Below are positions 7,248 through 15,814 of a stretch of DNA of 64,000 nt, piece after piece. Position 1 is the stretch's first letter. Every line of letters begins with the position of its first letter. The stretch is from Chryseobacterium indologenes (GTDB lineage: Bacteria > Bacteroidota > Bacteroidia > Flavobacteriales > Weeksellaceae). Below the pieces are notes generated by a model, which saw only the letters and a list, made by a program, of their open reading frames with translations, did no database searches and was not told where the DNA came from. The stretch is taken from the NCBI RefSeq assembly GCF_002025665.1, contig NZ_CP018786.1, positions 4,030,001-4,094,000 of the forward strand, written 5' to 3'. The translations under genes and the position numbers were made by a program.

Positions 7248-9637
7248 TAACTAAGTTTATTTTTTATTTTTTGAAACCATGATTGTTCTGTATGTTGGTT
7301 ATAACCATAACCATACTTGTTACTGTATCCTAAATTTTCTCGACTTACATCGTTAAGTACAAATCCAACATTTTTGATTTTTTTCTGATCAATATTGTTA
7401 TTAGCAAATTCTAATAATGCCTTTTCTGTGTATTTAGATCTGGATACATAAATTGTAACATCAGAAAGTTCAGCAATAAGGAAAGTATCTGTTACAAGAA
7501 GTAGTGGTGCGGTATCCAGGATAATATATTCATATTTATCTTTCAGTTCGCTGAGAAGAACCTCATAACGACCGTTGGATAATAATTCTGTTGGATTTGG
7601 AGGAATCATTCCTGAATAAATTACATCCAGATAAGGATTAAAAGATGATACATGAATAATATCTGCAAGTTTAGTGTCGTCATTGTAAAGATACTCCGTA
7701 AGCCCAGCAAGTCCTTTTCTGGCAGGATTATATCTTTGAAGCTGAGGATTTCTGATATCAGATCCGATGATAATTGCTTTTTTCTTAGGATTTGCCAGTG
7801 TTAAAGCTAAATTCACAGAGGTAAATGTTTTCCCTTCACCTTTTACGGTTGAAGTAACAAATACTACTTTGCCTTTTTTCTCTTTTGAAAGCATGAAATT
7901 CATATTGGTGATAAGAATTCTAAATGCTTCCGCCATAGGCGTAATATCATTCATTTTAACAATTTCAGAATCTCCTTTTTCAAGACTTGGCAATTCTGCA
8001 ATAATAGGTGCATGCACTAATTTCTCAAGATCATGTTTTGTAACAATTTTATTATTAAACAGTTGAGACATGTAAATAATAATAAAAGGAACTAACAATC
8101 CAAGAAATAATGAAACGAATAAAATAGCTTGAGTTTTTGGTGCAACAGGGTTTGCAAAAGCATACGCCATATCAATGACTCTTGCTTTTGGTGCCGTAAT
8201 AGATTGCGCAATAGCTGTTTCTTCTCTTTTCTGTAATAATAATAAATATAAGTTTTCTTTAATTTTTTGTTGTCTTTCTATTCCCCTGAATATTTTTTCT
8301 ATGGAAGGAATTTTAGCTATTTTTCCCGTTACCTTATTTTGTTCTCCTACATATTCATTTCTTGCAAGTTCTAATCCTGTCTTATTTCTCTGTAGAGTCT
8401 GAACAACTGAAGTACGCATTGAATTTATTTGTTTACTAGTTTCAACAACTATAGGGTTTTCTGTAGTTGCAGATTCTAATAATCTCGCTCTTTGCATTAC
8501 TAATTGGTTGTAGGATGTAATTGCAGAAACAGCTTCAGGATTATTTAATCCAATATTCATTGGTAAAACCTGATACTGTCCTTGTTTGGACATGAAAGAA
8601 ATCAAAGAATTTGTTAATTCCAATTGGGCATCAAGATCCAATTGTTTTCCACGAGCTTCTGCAGAACTTTCAAGATCTATTTTAGCTTCTGTTTCAAGGT
8701 CAGTAAGATTATTCTTTGATTTAAAACTCTCTTTTTCATTTTCAACCTGACCAAGCTCTACTGAAAGTTTTTTTACTCTATCTTCAATAAAATCTAATGT
8801 CTTTTTAGACTCCTGGTTTTTATCCAAGATAGCATCGTTGTTATAAGCAACAACTAATGAATTAAGAATATCTTGTGCCTTTGAAATTACCGGATAATTC
8901 ATTGAAAGCCTAAGTACAGTAGCTTCTTTGTTTGCTAAATCTACATTAAGAGCACTTGTTAATGCATTAACTTTTGCTTCAACCGATGATATGAGTAATT
9001 CTAAATTTTTCTTATCAATATTGGGTGATGCTTTAGGGTTATATTCTTTATTTTTAGTAATGATAATATTAGCAAAAGGAAGATTTATCATTCTTCCATA
9101 ACCAGAAATAATATCTTTTTTCTGCTCTTCATCATGTATTATAATTTCTTCCCCTTTTAATTCTACATTAATAAGATTATTTGCTTTTTTGGATACCTTC
9201 TCATTTATAACTTTTACTTCAATGGGCGAAGATTCTTTGTATAGCTCAACACGACTTACTTTTCCTTTAACAATGATATTAGCCTGAAGGTTTTTATTGA
9301 TAACCACATCCCTCATCAGCTTTTTTGATTTCAAAACTTCAATCTCATTGGAAATACTATTAGTTTTCATTCCTCCCAGTCCTGATAAATCAGAAAGAAC
9401 ACCCAATTCGTTATTTGAAGATGAATTTTTGGAATCTTTTATAAGTAAGGTGGTTTCTACATAATAAACTGGAGTCATAAATCTTATTGCAAAATAGCCA
9501 ATCGTTAAAGCTACCATTGCACACAAAATAAACCATGGCCATCTCCTTAAATATGGTTTGATTATTTCACTAAAATTAATTTTATTTGAATTGTTTTCCA
9601 CTTCTGAAAATTGTGAAGTTTGCTGGTTATCCATCAA
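7247..9637 (-). CDS. wzc: Wzc-like polysaccharide co-polymerase and BY-kinase
   Basis: A 796-residue inner-membrane protein. A Wzz domain has its first membrane helix at about residues 34-54, followed by a long periplasmic coiled-coil region (about 265-470). A second helix lies near 505-530. A cytoplasmic bacterial tyrosine kinase domain carries Walker A TSTVKGEGKTFTS near residue 598 and a Walker B-type YIILDTAPLLLVTD. The C terminus has a tyrosine cluster (GYSNKYGYGYNQ), the usual autophosphorylation tail. It controls chain length and export together with the Wza-like lipoprotein, whose gene ends 3 bp upstream. Kinase and membrane parts are fused in one chain, as in Proteobacterial Wzc. Confidence 0.9.
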   Translation of the reverse strand: MMDNQQTSQFSEVENNSNKINFSEIIKPYLRRWPWFILCAMVALTIGYFAIRFMTPVYYVETTLLIKDSKNSSSNNELGVLSDLSGLGGMKTNSISNEIEVLKSKKLMRDVVINKNLQANIIVKGKVSRVELYKESSPIEVKVINEKVSKKANNLINVELKGEEIIIHDEEQKKDIISGYGRMINLPFANIIITKNKEYNPKASPNIDKKNLELLISSVEAKVNALTSALNVDLANKEATVLRLSMNYPVISKAQDILNSLVVAYNNDAILDKNQESKKTLDFIEDRVKKLSVELGQVENEKESFKSKNNLTDLETEAKIDLESSAEARGKQLDLDAQLELTNSLISFMSKQGQYQVLPMNIGLNNPEAVSAITSYNQLVMQRARLLESATTENPIVVETSKQINSMRTSVVQTLQRNKTGLELARNEYVGEQNKVTGKIAKIPSIEKIFRGIERQQKIKENLYLLLLQKREETAIAQSITAPKARVIDMAYAFANPVAPKTQAILFVSLFLGLLVPFIIIYMSQLFNNKIVTKHDLEKLVHAPIIAELPSLEKGDSEIVKMNDITPMAEAFRILITNMNFMLSKEKKGKVVFVTSTVKGEGKTFTSVNLALTLANPKKKAIIIGSDIRNPQLQRYNPARKGLAGLTEYLYNDDTKLADIIHVSSFNPYLDVIYSGMIPPNPTELLSNGRYEVLLSELKDKYEYIILDTAPLLLVTDTFLIAELSDVTIYVSRSKYTEKALLEFANNNIDQKKIKNVGFVLNDVSRENLGYSNKYGYGYNQHTEQSWFQKIKNKLS

Positions 9638-9640
9638 TTG

Positions 9641-10465
9641 TTATTTCTTATTAAATAAACTTACTACTACGGCAACTGCTGTAACCGCAATAGAAATGGC
9701 GGTCAGGTAAAGTCCAGTATTGGGATTTTGTTTTGCCATCACATCTTTTGTATTGTTTGAAGCAACAATAATAGCATCCCCTTGTTTCAGATTATAATAT
9801 GGAGAGTTAATTAAATTAGCATCGTGAAGATTGATACGGCCATGAGAAACAACACCATTTTCTGTTCTAACAACCAATATATCTTCTCTCTTTCCATATT
9901 GAGTCAAATCCCCGGCCATTCCTAATGCATTTAAAATAGTTGCTTGACCATTAGCAATAGTATAATCTCCTTGTCTGTTTACTTCTCCTAATACGGTAAC
10001 TTTGAAGTTTGTGAGCCTTACATTAATTGTTGGATTAATAACATATTTTGTCATTCTATCCCTTAATTCATCTTTAAATGCCGTCAAACTTTTATCTGAT
10101 GTATTCAGTTTTCCCAATATAGGAAAGTCAATATCTCCATTTGCATCTACAATATATGTAGGCCCTGACAGTATTGTTGACCCCTGATTAGGAGTATTTC
10201 CTCCTGCTATGGTGTTTGTTTGGATAAGTTCTGATGAGGAATAATTCTGATTAAAAGGTTTTACAACATCCATATCTTTTGCAGTGATCAGAATAATAAG
10301 CTGATCTCCAACCTGGATTGTATTTGCTGAATTTTTAGCAGAGGCATTGATTGCAACCTGTTCTATATTCTGCATATAATTTAAATCATTCTTAGCATTG
10401 GGATTAACTTTGCAGGAAATCACTAATGAAGATGCCAAAACTACTGCTAATATTTTTCCTTTCAT
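9641..10465 (-). CDS. wza: Wza-like outer-membrane polysaccharide export lipoprotein
   Basis: A 274-residue protein with a lipoprotein signal peptide (MKGKILAVVLASSLVISC, lipobox cysteine at 18). A poly-export domain follows (GDQLIILITAKD; YIVDANGDIDFPILGKLN), then SLBB-type segments (VTVLGEVNRQGDYTI). A C-terminal hydrophobic helix (about 250-270) ends in KK. It forms the outer-membrane export channel partner of the Wzc-like kinase. It lacks the longer ring domains of E. coli Wza, which is usual for Bacteroidota. A possible internal promoter (TATATTTG at 10483-10490) lies just upstream. Confidence 0.88.
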   Translation of the reverse strand: MKGKILAVVLASSLVISCKVNPNAKNDLNYMQNIEQVAINASAKNSANTIQVGDQLIILITAKDMDVVKPFNQNYSSSELIQTNTIAGGNTPNQGSTILSGPTYIVDANGDIDFPILGKLNTSDKSLTAFKDELRDRMTKYVINPTINVRLTNFKVTVLGEVNRQGDYTIANGQATILNALGMAGDLTQYGKREDILVVRTENGVVSHGRINLHDANLINSPYYNLKQGDAIIVASNNTKDVMAKQNPNTGLYLTAISIAVTAVAVVVSLFNKK

Positions 10466-10482
10466 TATTTTGTTAAATTATG

Positions 10483-10515
10483 CAAATATACATTTATATT
10501 TTGTCTATTTATCAA
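10483..10515 (-). promoter_or_regulatory. Possible internal promoter ahead of the wza-like gene
   Basis: On the minus strand, TATATTTG (10490-10483) fits the Bacteroidota -7 consensus TAnnTTTG. A TTG occurs 22 bp upstream (10515-10513), within the accepted spacing. It sits between the dehydratase stop and the wza start, with a predicted leader of about 10 nt. AT-rich DNA gives such matches by chance, so this is only a candidate. Confidence 0.35.
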
Positions 10516-12433
10516 GAGCCTCATAGATTGAATTATTGCTTCGGAATTCCGGCACTATAGTTTTAAGAATCCTTACTACTTCCACTTTATCTCTTCTAAG
10601 AGAAGCTTTTGTAATTTCTTTAGTAAGCGTATCTATTTCTGCAAATCCCATAGAAGGATCTTTGGAGATCATGATTTTATCATTATGAGTAGGAAGTGTT
10701 TTTGCATCATCACTCAAGAGTTCTTCATATAACTTTTCACCAGGTCTCAATCCTGTATAAATGATCTTAATATCAATATTAGGTTCAAATCCTGATAATT
10801 TTATCATTCTTTTGGCAAGATCAATAATTTTAACAGGTTCTCCCATATCAAAAACAAAAATTTCGCCTCCTTCACCCATTGTTCCCGCCTGAAGAACCAG
10901 TTCACAAGCTTCAGGAATAGTCATGAAATATCTTACAATTTCCGGATGGGTAATGGTTACCGGTCCTCCAGCTTCAATTTGCTTTTTAAAATGAGGGATT
11001 ACAGAACCGTTAGATCCTAATACATTTCCAAATCTTGTTGTAATAAACTTGGTAACGTTACCTTCTACATTCTGAAGTGACTGCACAAAAAGCTCAGCAG
11101 CACGCTTTGAAGCTCCCATCACGTTGGTTGGATTTACAGCTTTATCTGTAGATACCATTACGAACCGGTTTACTTTATACTTGCTGGATAGCTTTGCAAC
11201 AATCTTTGAGCCTAATATATTAACAAAGATAGCTTCGTGAGGATTTTCTTCTACTAATGGTACGTGCTTATAAGCTGCTGCATGATATACCATTGAGAAA
11301 TTATAGGTTTGGAACAGAGATTCCATTCTGTGATGATTGGAAACATCTCCTAAAACAAATTTGAAAGGGATATGAGGAAATTTATCTCTCATTTCAAGTT
11401 CAATTTCATAAAGCGGTGTTTCTGCCTGATCTAAAACTACAATCAATGAAGGGTTGAAAAGAGCAACCTGTCTTACAATTTCACTTCCTATGGATCCTGC
11501 TCCACCGGTTACTAATACTGTTTTATCAAAATGTCTGCTTTTAACTTTTTCGTTCTGAATTTTGATAGGTTTTCTATTTAACAAATCTTCAATTTGAAGA
11601 TTTCTGATAGATCCACCCAGATCGCTGTCTCTCAGTTTTTGTACTGATGGTGCTTTAAAGACATTAAGATCTTTCTCTAAAAATAAATTCACCCATGAAT
11701 TCATCTCATCTCTGGCCATCATTTCTTTAACAATAAGAACGCCATCAATAATAAGATCTTCTTTGGTGTTTTCTTCTATTTTTTGTTTTTCATAAATTGG
11801 CTTTCCTAACAGAGATGCCCTTTTAGAATCTGTTCTTTGTGTCAAGAAACCTACTACCTGATAAGGTAAACTCGGGTTATCAAGAATAGCACGTGCAATG
11901 GCAATAGATTGTTCATCAATTCCCAACACTAAAATTCTTTTTTTCAGTGCGCTTCTTCTGTATTCCCTTACAATATGGAAAAATTCCTTCACATAGAGTC
12001 TGAAAAGAAATAATCCCATAAATGAAATTACAAAATAAAGCATCAGATAAGGAGTAAGGATGAATTTACTTCCTGTAATCCAGAAATAGCAGATATTTAC
12101 AGTTCCAATAGCCAGCATTGTGCAAAAGCAGGAGATCAGAAGCTTAAATAAATCTATAAAGGTGGAATGGCGTATTATCCCGGCATAGGTCTTGAAGATA
12201 TACATAAAAGCAGCATTTACCAGAATAATAAAAGCGAAAATTAGGCTTTTATCATCATGATATATGAATTCCTGCTTTGTAATTTTTGCGATAATGTAAG
12301 TAGAAAGAAATAAAGATATTACCAGAATAATAATGTCTATTACAAGAATTATCCATCTAGGAAGATATCTTACGTCTGAGAGATTGACAACATTATCCCC
12401 TCCAAATATTGTTTTTCTAAGAGAATTGTACAT
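10505..12433 (-). CDS. Membrane-bound nucleotide-sugar 4,6-dehydratase (FlaA1/CapD/WbpM family)
   Basis: A 642-residue protein. Four N-terminal membrane helices (about residues 28-150) precede a first Rossmann-like linker domain (RILVLGIDEQSIA). A catalytic SDR domain follows, with TGGAGSIGSEIVRQ near residue 310 and MVSTDKAVNPTNVMGASKR near 430. Members convert UDP-GlcNAc to a 4-keto-6-deoxy sugar, supplying QuiNAc- or FucNAc-type initiating sugars. It is the first gene of the leftward capsule operon, with a good promoter about 50 bp upstream. The exact stereochemistry (inverting or retaining) cannot be read from sequence by eye. Confidence 0.88.
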   Translation of the reverse strand: MYNSLRKTIFGGDNVVNLSDVRYLPRWIILVIDIIILVISLFLSTYIIAKITKQEFIYHDDKSLIFAFIILVNAAFMYIFKTYAGIIRHSTFIDLFKLLISCFCTMLAIGTVNICYFWITGSKFILTPYLMLYFVISFMGLFLFRLYVKEFFHIVREYRRSALKKRILVLGIDEQSIAIARAILDNPSLPYQVVGFLTQRTDSKRASLLGKPIYEKQKIEENTKEDLIIDGVLIVKEMMARDEMNSWVNLFLEKDLNVFKAPSVQKLRDSDLGGSIRNLQIEDLLNRKPIKIQNEKVKSRHFDKTVLVTGGAGSIGSEIVRQVALFNPSLIVVLDQAETPLYEIELEMRDKFPHIPFKFVLGDVSNHHRMESLFQTYNFSMVYHAAAYKHVPLVEENPHEAIFVNILGSKIVAKLSSKYKVNRFVMVSTDKAVNPTNVMGASKRAAELFVQSLQNVEGNVTKFITTRFGNVLGSNGSVIPHFKKQIEAGGPVTITHPEIVRYFMTIPEACELVLQAGTMGEGGEIFVFDMGEPVKIIDLAKRMIKLSGFEPNIDIKIIYTGLRPGEKLYEELLSDDAKTLPTHNDKIMISKDPSMGFAEIDTLTKEITKASLRRDKVEVVRILKTIVPEFRSNNSIYEALDK

Positions 12434-12485
12434 TGTCTATATTGGTGTTCATATTTAATTAAGGTATAATATCTAATTATCCAAT

Positions 12486-12516
12486 CAAAGATAGTTTTGA
12501 TACAATCATGCAAAAA
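12486..12516 (-). promoter_or_regulatory. Main promoter of the capsule operon
   Basis: Reading the minus strand, TTTTTG (12516-12511) is followed after 17 bp by TATCTTTG (12493-12486). This is a full match to the Bacteroidota primary-sigma consensus TTG-N17-23-TAnnTTTG. It lies about 50 bp before the ATG of the dehydratase, giving a leader of roughly 45 nt. Confidence 0.75.
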
Positions 12517-12790
12517 TAAAATAAATTTATTTCAATACGCTGAAATCAAAAATAAATTTGATGTTACATTTATAAAATCTAACAATTTCATTGCGGTACA
12601 GCTAAACCCACAGACAAAAATCGTACCATAGAAACTGTTTAAGAGGGCGATATTTATCTATGTAAATTCTTTATTCCAGCTGTTTTTTCTTTAAAAGAAA
12701 TATTAAATCTTTATATATCAATCTTTTTCAATGAACTGATTGTTTTTTTTCCTAAAAGTCATACGTCAAGTTTTTTTTATTTATTAATAT
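12517..12790. other. Intergenic region between capsule operon and recX
   Basis: About 270 bp of AT-rich DNA upstream of the capsule promoter and downstream of recX. I see no coding frame, strong hairpin or repeat here. Long A/T tracts may be regulatory (curvature), but nothing specific can be claimed. Confidence 0.5.
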
Positions 12791-13249
12791 TTAGTCAAAA
12801 ATATCAATTATTTTCTCATACTCAAAACCTTTACTCATCAAATATTTTATAGTTTTGGTTTTTTTTTGATATTCTTTCAAGCCAGTTTGTTTGGTGTAAT
12901 AATCATCAAAAATTTTTCTGATGGTTTTCTCATAATCTGAGTCATCAATCTCATCAAAACAAGAGCTTATCAGCCTCTCTGAAATCTGTTTTTGTTTCAG
13001 GCTGATCTTAATTTTGGTCTTTCCCCAGTGTTTGATGTAAAATTTCCCCCGGATATAGCTCCTGGTAAATCTTTCTTCGTTCAGAAAATTTTCTTTCAGC
13101 AGAAATAAAATAATTTCTTCTTTTGCTTCATCAATAAGCAGAAACTCTCTCATCTTTTGTTCCACTTCCGCATGGCAACGGTCCTGGTAAACACAATAAT
13201 TAACAAGCTTCTGTTTAATTTCGTCGAAAGTATAAGATTTCTTTTCCAT
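12791..13249 (-). CDS. recX: Regulatory protein RecX
   Basis: A 152-residue, charged, helical protein with the three-helix RecX repeats. Characteristic stretches are YCVYQDRCHAEVEQKM (residues 18-33), FLNEERFTRSYIRGKF (54-69) and IKISLKQKQISERLI. RecX binds RecA filaments and modulates recombinase activity. The length is normal for RecX. It has no recA neighbour here; recX is the last gene before the capsule operon, downstream of glyA. The glyA terminator ends only about 10 bp before its ATG, so its own promoter must overlap that hairpin or glyA, or it depends on read-through. Confidence 0.85.
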   Translation of the reverse strand: MEKKSYTFDEIKQKLVNYCVYQDRCHAEVEQKMREFLLIDEAKEEIILFLLKENFLNEERFTRSYIRGKFYIKHWGKTKIKISLKQKQISERLISSCFDEIDDSDYEKTIRKIFDDYYTKQTGLKEYQKKTKTIKYLMSKGFEYEKIIDIFD

Positions 13250-13252
13250 TGT

Positions 13253-13286
13253 AATAAAAAAAGAATGAGCAGTTTGCTCATTCTTT
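13253..13286 (-). terminator. Intrinsic terminator of glyA
   Basis: A perfect 12-bp inverted repeat (13260-13271 with 13275-13286, loop 3 nt) is followed on the minus strand by a run of seven T (13262-13256). It lies between the glyA stop and the recX start. Confidence 0.85.
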
Positions 13287-13306
13287 ATATGATATTGGAA
13301 TATTTG

Positions 13307-14572
13307 TTAGTAATTGAACAGAGCTTTACCTTCCATTAATTCGTTAACTTTCTTTCTTACAGATCCAAGAACTTCTTCATTCTTGATATTGTCTACCACT
13401 TCAGAAATTAATCCCGCAATAGTATCCATATCATTTTCCTTAAGTCCTCTGGTTGTAATAGCAGCAGTTCCTAATCTGATACCAGATGTTGTAAATGGTG
13501 ATTTATCATCGAAAGGAACCATGTTTTTATTACAAGTAATATCAGCAAGTACTAATGCTTTTTCAGTTTCTTTACCGTTTACTCCTTTATTTCTAAGATC
13601 TACTAACATCAGGTGATTATCTGTACCACCGCTTACGATATCAAAACCTCTGTCAATCATTGCTTTTGATAAAGCCTGAGCGTTAGATTTAACCTGTTTT
13701 GCATAGGTTTCGAACTGTACGTCCAATGCTTCACCGAAAGCTACCGCTTTACCAGCAATTACGTGCTCAAGAGGACCTCCCTGAATACCTGGGAATACAG
13801 CTCCGTCAAGTACCTGGCTCATCATTTTGATTTCTCCTTTTGGAGTTTTGTGACCGTAAGTATTTTCAAAGTCTTTACCCATCATGATCATACCTCCTCT
13901 TGGTCCTCTAAGAGTTTTGTGAGTAGTGGTAGTTACTACATGACAGTGCTCGAATGGTGAATTTAATAAACCTTTTGCCACTAAACCAGCCGGGTGAGCG
14001 ATATCTGCCCAAAGTGTAGCTCCAACTTCGTCTGCTACTTCTCTGAATTTAGCATAGTCTAAATCTCTTGAATACGCTGAGAAACCTGCGATAAGCATTT
14101 TTGGTTTTTCTCTCAATGCAACTTCTCTCATTTGGTCATAGTCGATAAGACCTGTTTCCTGCTGAACTCCGTAAGAAACTACGTTATATTGAATCCCTGA
14201 GAAATTCACTGCAGAACCGTGAGTAAGGTGTCCTCCCATTGAAAGATCCATCCCCATGATTTTGTCACCTGGTTTCAAAACTGCAAGATAAATGGCTGCA
14301 TTTGCCTGAGAACCGGAATGCGGCTGAACATTCACATAGTCTACTCCGAAAAGTTCTTTAGCTCTGTTGATCGCTAAAGTTTCAACCTCATCTACTACTT
14401 CACATCCTCCGTAATATCTTTTTCCGGGATATCCTTCAGCATATTTATTTGTCAGTACACTTCCCATTGCTTTCATCACGTTTTCAGAAACAAAGTTTTC
14501 TGATGCAATAAGTTCTAAACCATGGGTTTGTCTTTGTCTTTCCTTTTCAATCAGGTCGAAAATAATATCCAT
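13307..14572 (-). CDS. glyA: Serine hydroxymethyltransferase
   Basis: A 421-residue PLP enzyme that interconverts serine and glycine while charging tetrahydrofolate. Visible motifs are LELIASENFVS at the N terminus, YAEGYPGKRYYGGCE, and the PLP lysine in VVTTTTHKTLRGPRGG near residue 230. The full family length is present. I chose the ATG at 14572 (MDIIFDLIEKERQRQ) rather than the upstream in-frame ATG at 14599. A TACATTTG -7 box at 14609-14602 would put the transcription start near 14595, downstream of that first ATG. Confidence 0.93.
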   Translation of the reverse strand: MDIIFDLIEKERQRQTHGLELIASENFVSENVMKAMGSVLTNKYAEGYPGKRYYGGCEVVDEVETLAINRAKELFGVDYVNVQPHSGSQANAAIYLAVLKPGDKIMGMDLSMGGHLTHGSAVNFSGIQYNVVSYGVQQETGLIDYDQMREVALREKPKMLIAGFSAYSRDLDYAKFREVADEVGATLWADIAHPAGLVAKGLLNSPFEHCHVVTTTTHKTLRGPRGGMIMMGKDFENTYGHKTPKGEIKMMSQVLDGAVFPGIQGGPLEHVIAGKAVAFGEALDVQFETYAKQVKSNAQALSKAMIDRGFDIVSGGTDNHLMLVDLRNKGVNGKETEKALVLADITCNKNMVPFDDKSPFTTSGIRLGTAAITTRGLKENDMDTIAGLISEVVDNIKNEEVLGSVRKKVNELMEGKALFNY

Positions 14573-14601
14573 TTTACTTTTAGTTTTTGAAATTTTCACC
14601 C

Positions 14602-14609
14602 CAAATGTA
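14602..14609 (-). promoter_or_regulatory. -7 promoter box of glyA
   Basis: TACATTTG on the minus strand matches TAnnTTTG and lies about 30 bp before the preferred glyA ATG (14572). I could not find a TTG at the correct upstream distance, so the -33 element is weak or absent. Confidence 0.5.
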
Positions 14610-14722
14610 CGGAATTTTCGTCGAGATTTCTCTATTGAAAAAATGATTTTTAAACACTAAAAAATGAAAATACCTATGGACAAATCCAATATTATGATTG
14701 TTTTAATTGTAGTAAAAAGCCT

Positions 14723-15628
14723 CTAAAATTCTTCATCTGATAGTTCCTTATTTACCACAGCACCGGCAAAATTTCCTTGTGCAATTGCATTGGCTACAGA
14801 GCGCATCATGGTTACATTATCTCCACAGGCAAAAACTCCTGGAACGGTTGTTTTCTGCATCATATCTACCTTAATAAATCCCTGTTCTGTCAGTTCACAC
14901 CCCAAATCATCGGATACATTGATATTCTGTTCAAAAGGGATTTTAGCATATAAGGCCTGTAAGGGAACTTCTTTTCCATTTTTGAAAATAATTTTCTGAA
15001 TGGATCCGTTTTCATGTTTTATTTCTCCAATTTCCTCCTCGTTCAAAGTGATTTTATTCTGCTTCAGTTTTTCAATCTGTTCATCAGTAAGAACAGCCTT
15101 TCCATTGGTGAATAAGGTAAGGCTTTTGGTCAGATTAAAAATCAGTTTTGAAAATTCGTAGGCCATATCACCATTAGAAAGAACACCTGTTATTTTGTTT
15201 TTTACTTCATATCCATGACAATAGGGGCAATGTAAAACAGAAATCCCCCAACATTCTGCAAATCCCGGAATGTCCGGCATCAGATCCTTCACTCCTGCAG
15301 CAAGGATCAGCTTCTTGGTATGAAATTCTTTTCCGGCTGAAGTTCCAATCACAAAACCTTTGGCTGTTTTTGCTGTTTTTATGACTGTTCCGTTATAAAA
15401 CCTTACAGTGTTATATCTTTCTACATCTTCTTTTGCCAGCTTTGCAATTTCCGCAGGAGTTTTCCCATCGTGAGTCACAAAATTATGAGAATGAGGAGTC
15501 TGTCTGTTACAAGGTTTTCCGTTATCAATAATCAGAACATTTCTTAAAGATCTTCCCAAAGACATTCCTGCCGATAATCCTGAATAGCTCCCTCCTATTA
15601 TAATAACATCAAAGTTTTTGTTTTCCAT
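14723..15628 (-). CDS. NAD(P)/FAD-dependent thioredoxin-reductase-like oxidoreductase
   Basis: A 301-residue pyridine nucleotide-disulfide oxidoreductase. It has an N-terminal FAD fold (VIIIGGSYSGLSAGMSLG), a redox pair C134-P-Y-C137 in HCPYCHGYE at the canonical TrxR position, and a C-terminal FAD motif ACGDNVTMMRSVANAI near residue 270. The NADPH domain is less typical (TGVLSNGDMAYEF). The protein is close to the TrxR fold but is probably not the housekeeping TrxB, because no thioredoxin gene is adjacent and the CPYC pair is unusual (CATC is common). Its mRNA leader consists almost entirely of a heptamer array (15636-15712) downstream of a consensus promoter. Confidence 0.8.
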   Translation of the reverse strand: MENKNFDVIIIGGSYSGLSAGMSLGRSLRNVLIIDNGKPCNRQTPHSHNFVTHDGKTPAEIAKLAKEDVERYNTVRFYNGTVIKTAKTAKGFVIGTSAGKEFHTKKLILAAGVKDLMPDIPGFAECWGISVLHCPYCHGYEVKNKITGVLSNGDMAYEFSKLIFNLTKSLTLFTNGKAVLTDEQIEKLKQNKITLNEEEIGEIKHENGSIQKIIFKNGKEVPLQALYAKIPFEQNINVSDDLGCELTEQGFIKVDMMQKTTVPGVFACGDNVTMMRSVANAIAQGNFAGAVVNKELSDEEF

Positions 15629-15635
15629 AGCTCAA

Positions 15636-15712
15636 TTGATAGTTGATAGTTGATAGTTGATAGTTGATAGTTGATAGTTGATAGTTGATAGTTGATAGTT
15701 GATAGTTGATAG
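15636..15712. repeat. Tandem heptamer array, 11 perfect copies of TTGATAG
   Basis: Eleven uninterrupted copies of TTGATAG on the plus strand (CTATCAA on the coding strand) fill 77 bp. They lie between the promoter at 15715-15743 and the ATG at 15628. The perfect, in-register copies make this a slippage-prone microsatellite that would change leader length by 7 nt per event. Confidence 0.97.
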
Positions 15713-15714
15713 TG

Positions 15715-15743
15715 CAAAGATAGTCTAAAATCAATTAACGCAA
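15715..15743 (-). promoter_or_regulatory. Promoter of the TrxR-like gene
   Basis: On the minus strand, TTG (15743-15741), an 18-bp spacer and TATCTTTG (15722-15715) match the Bacteroidota consensus exactly. The predicted transcript would begin within the first copies of the TTGATAG array. Confidence 0.75.
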
Positions 15744-15814
15744 TAAAGTTGCAATAACATTTATCTATTAACTTTATCTTGTATACAAATCATCATTTCC
15801 AACTTTATTGAAAA

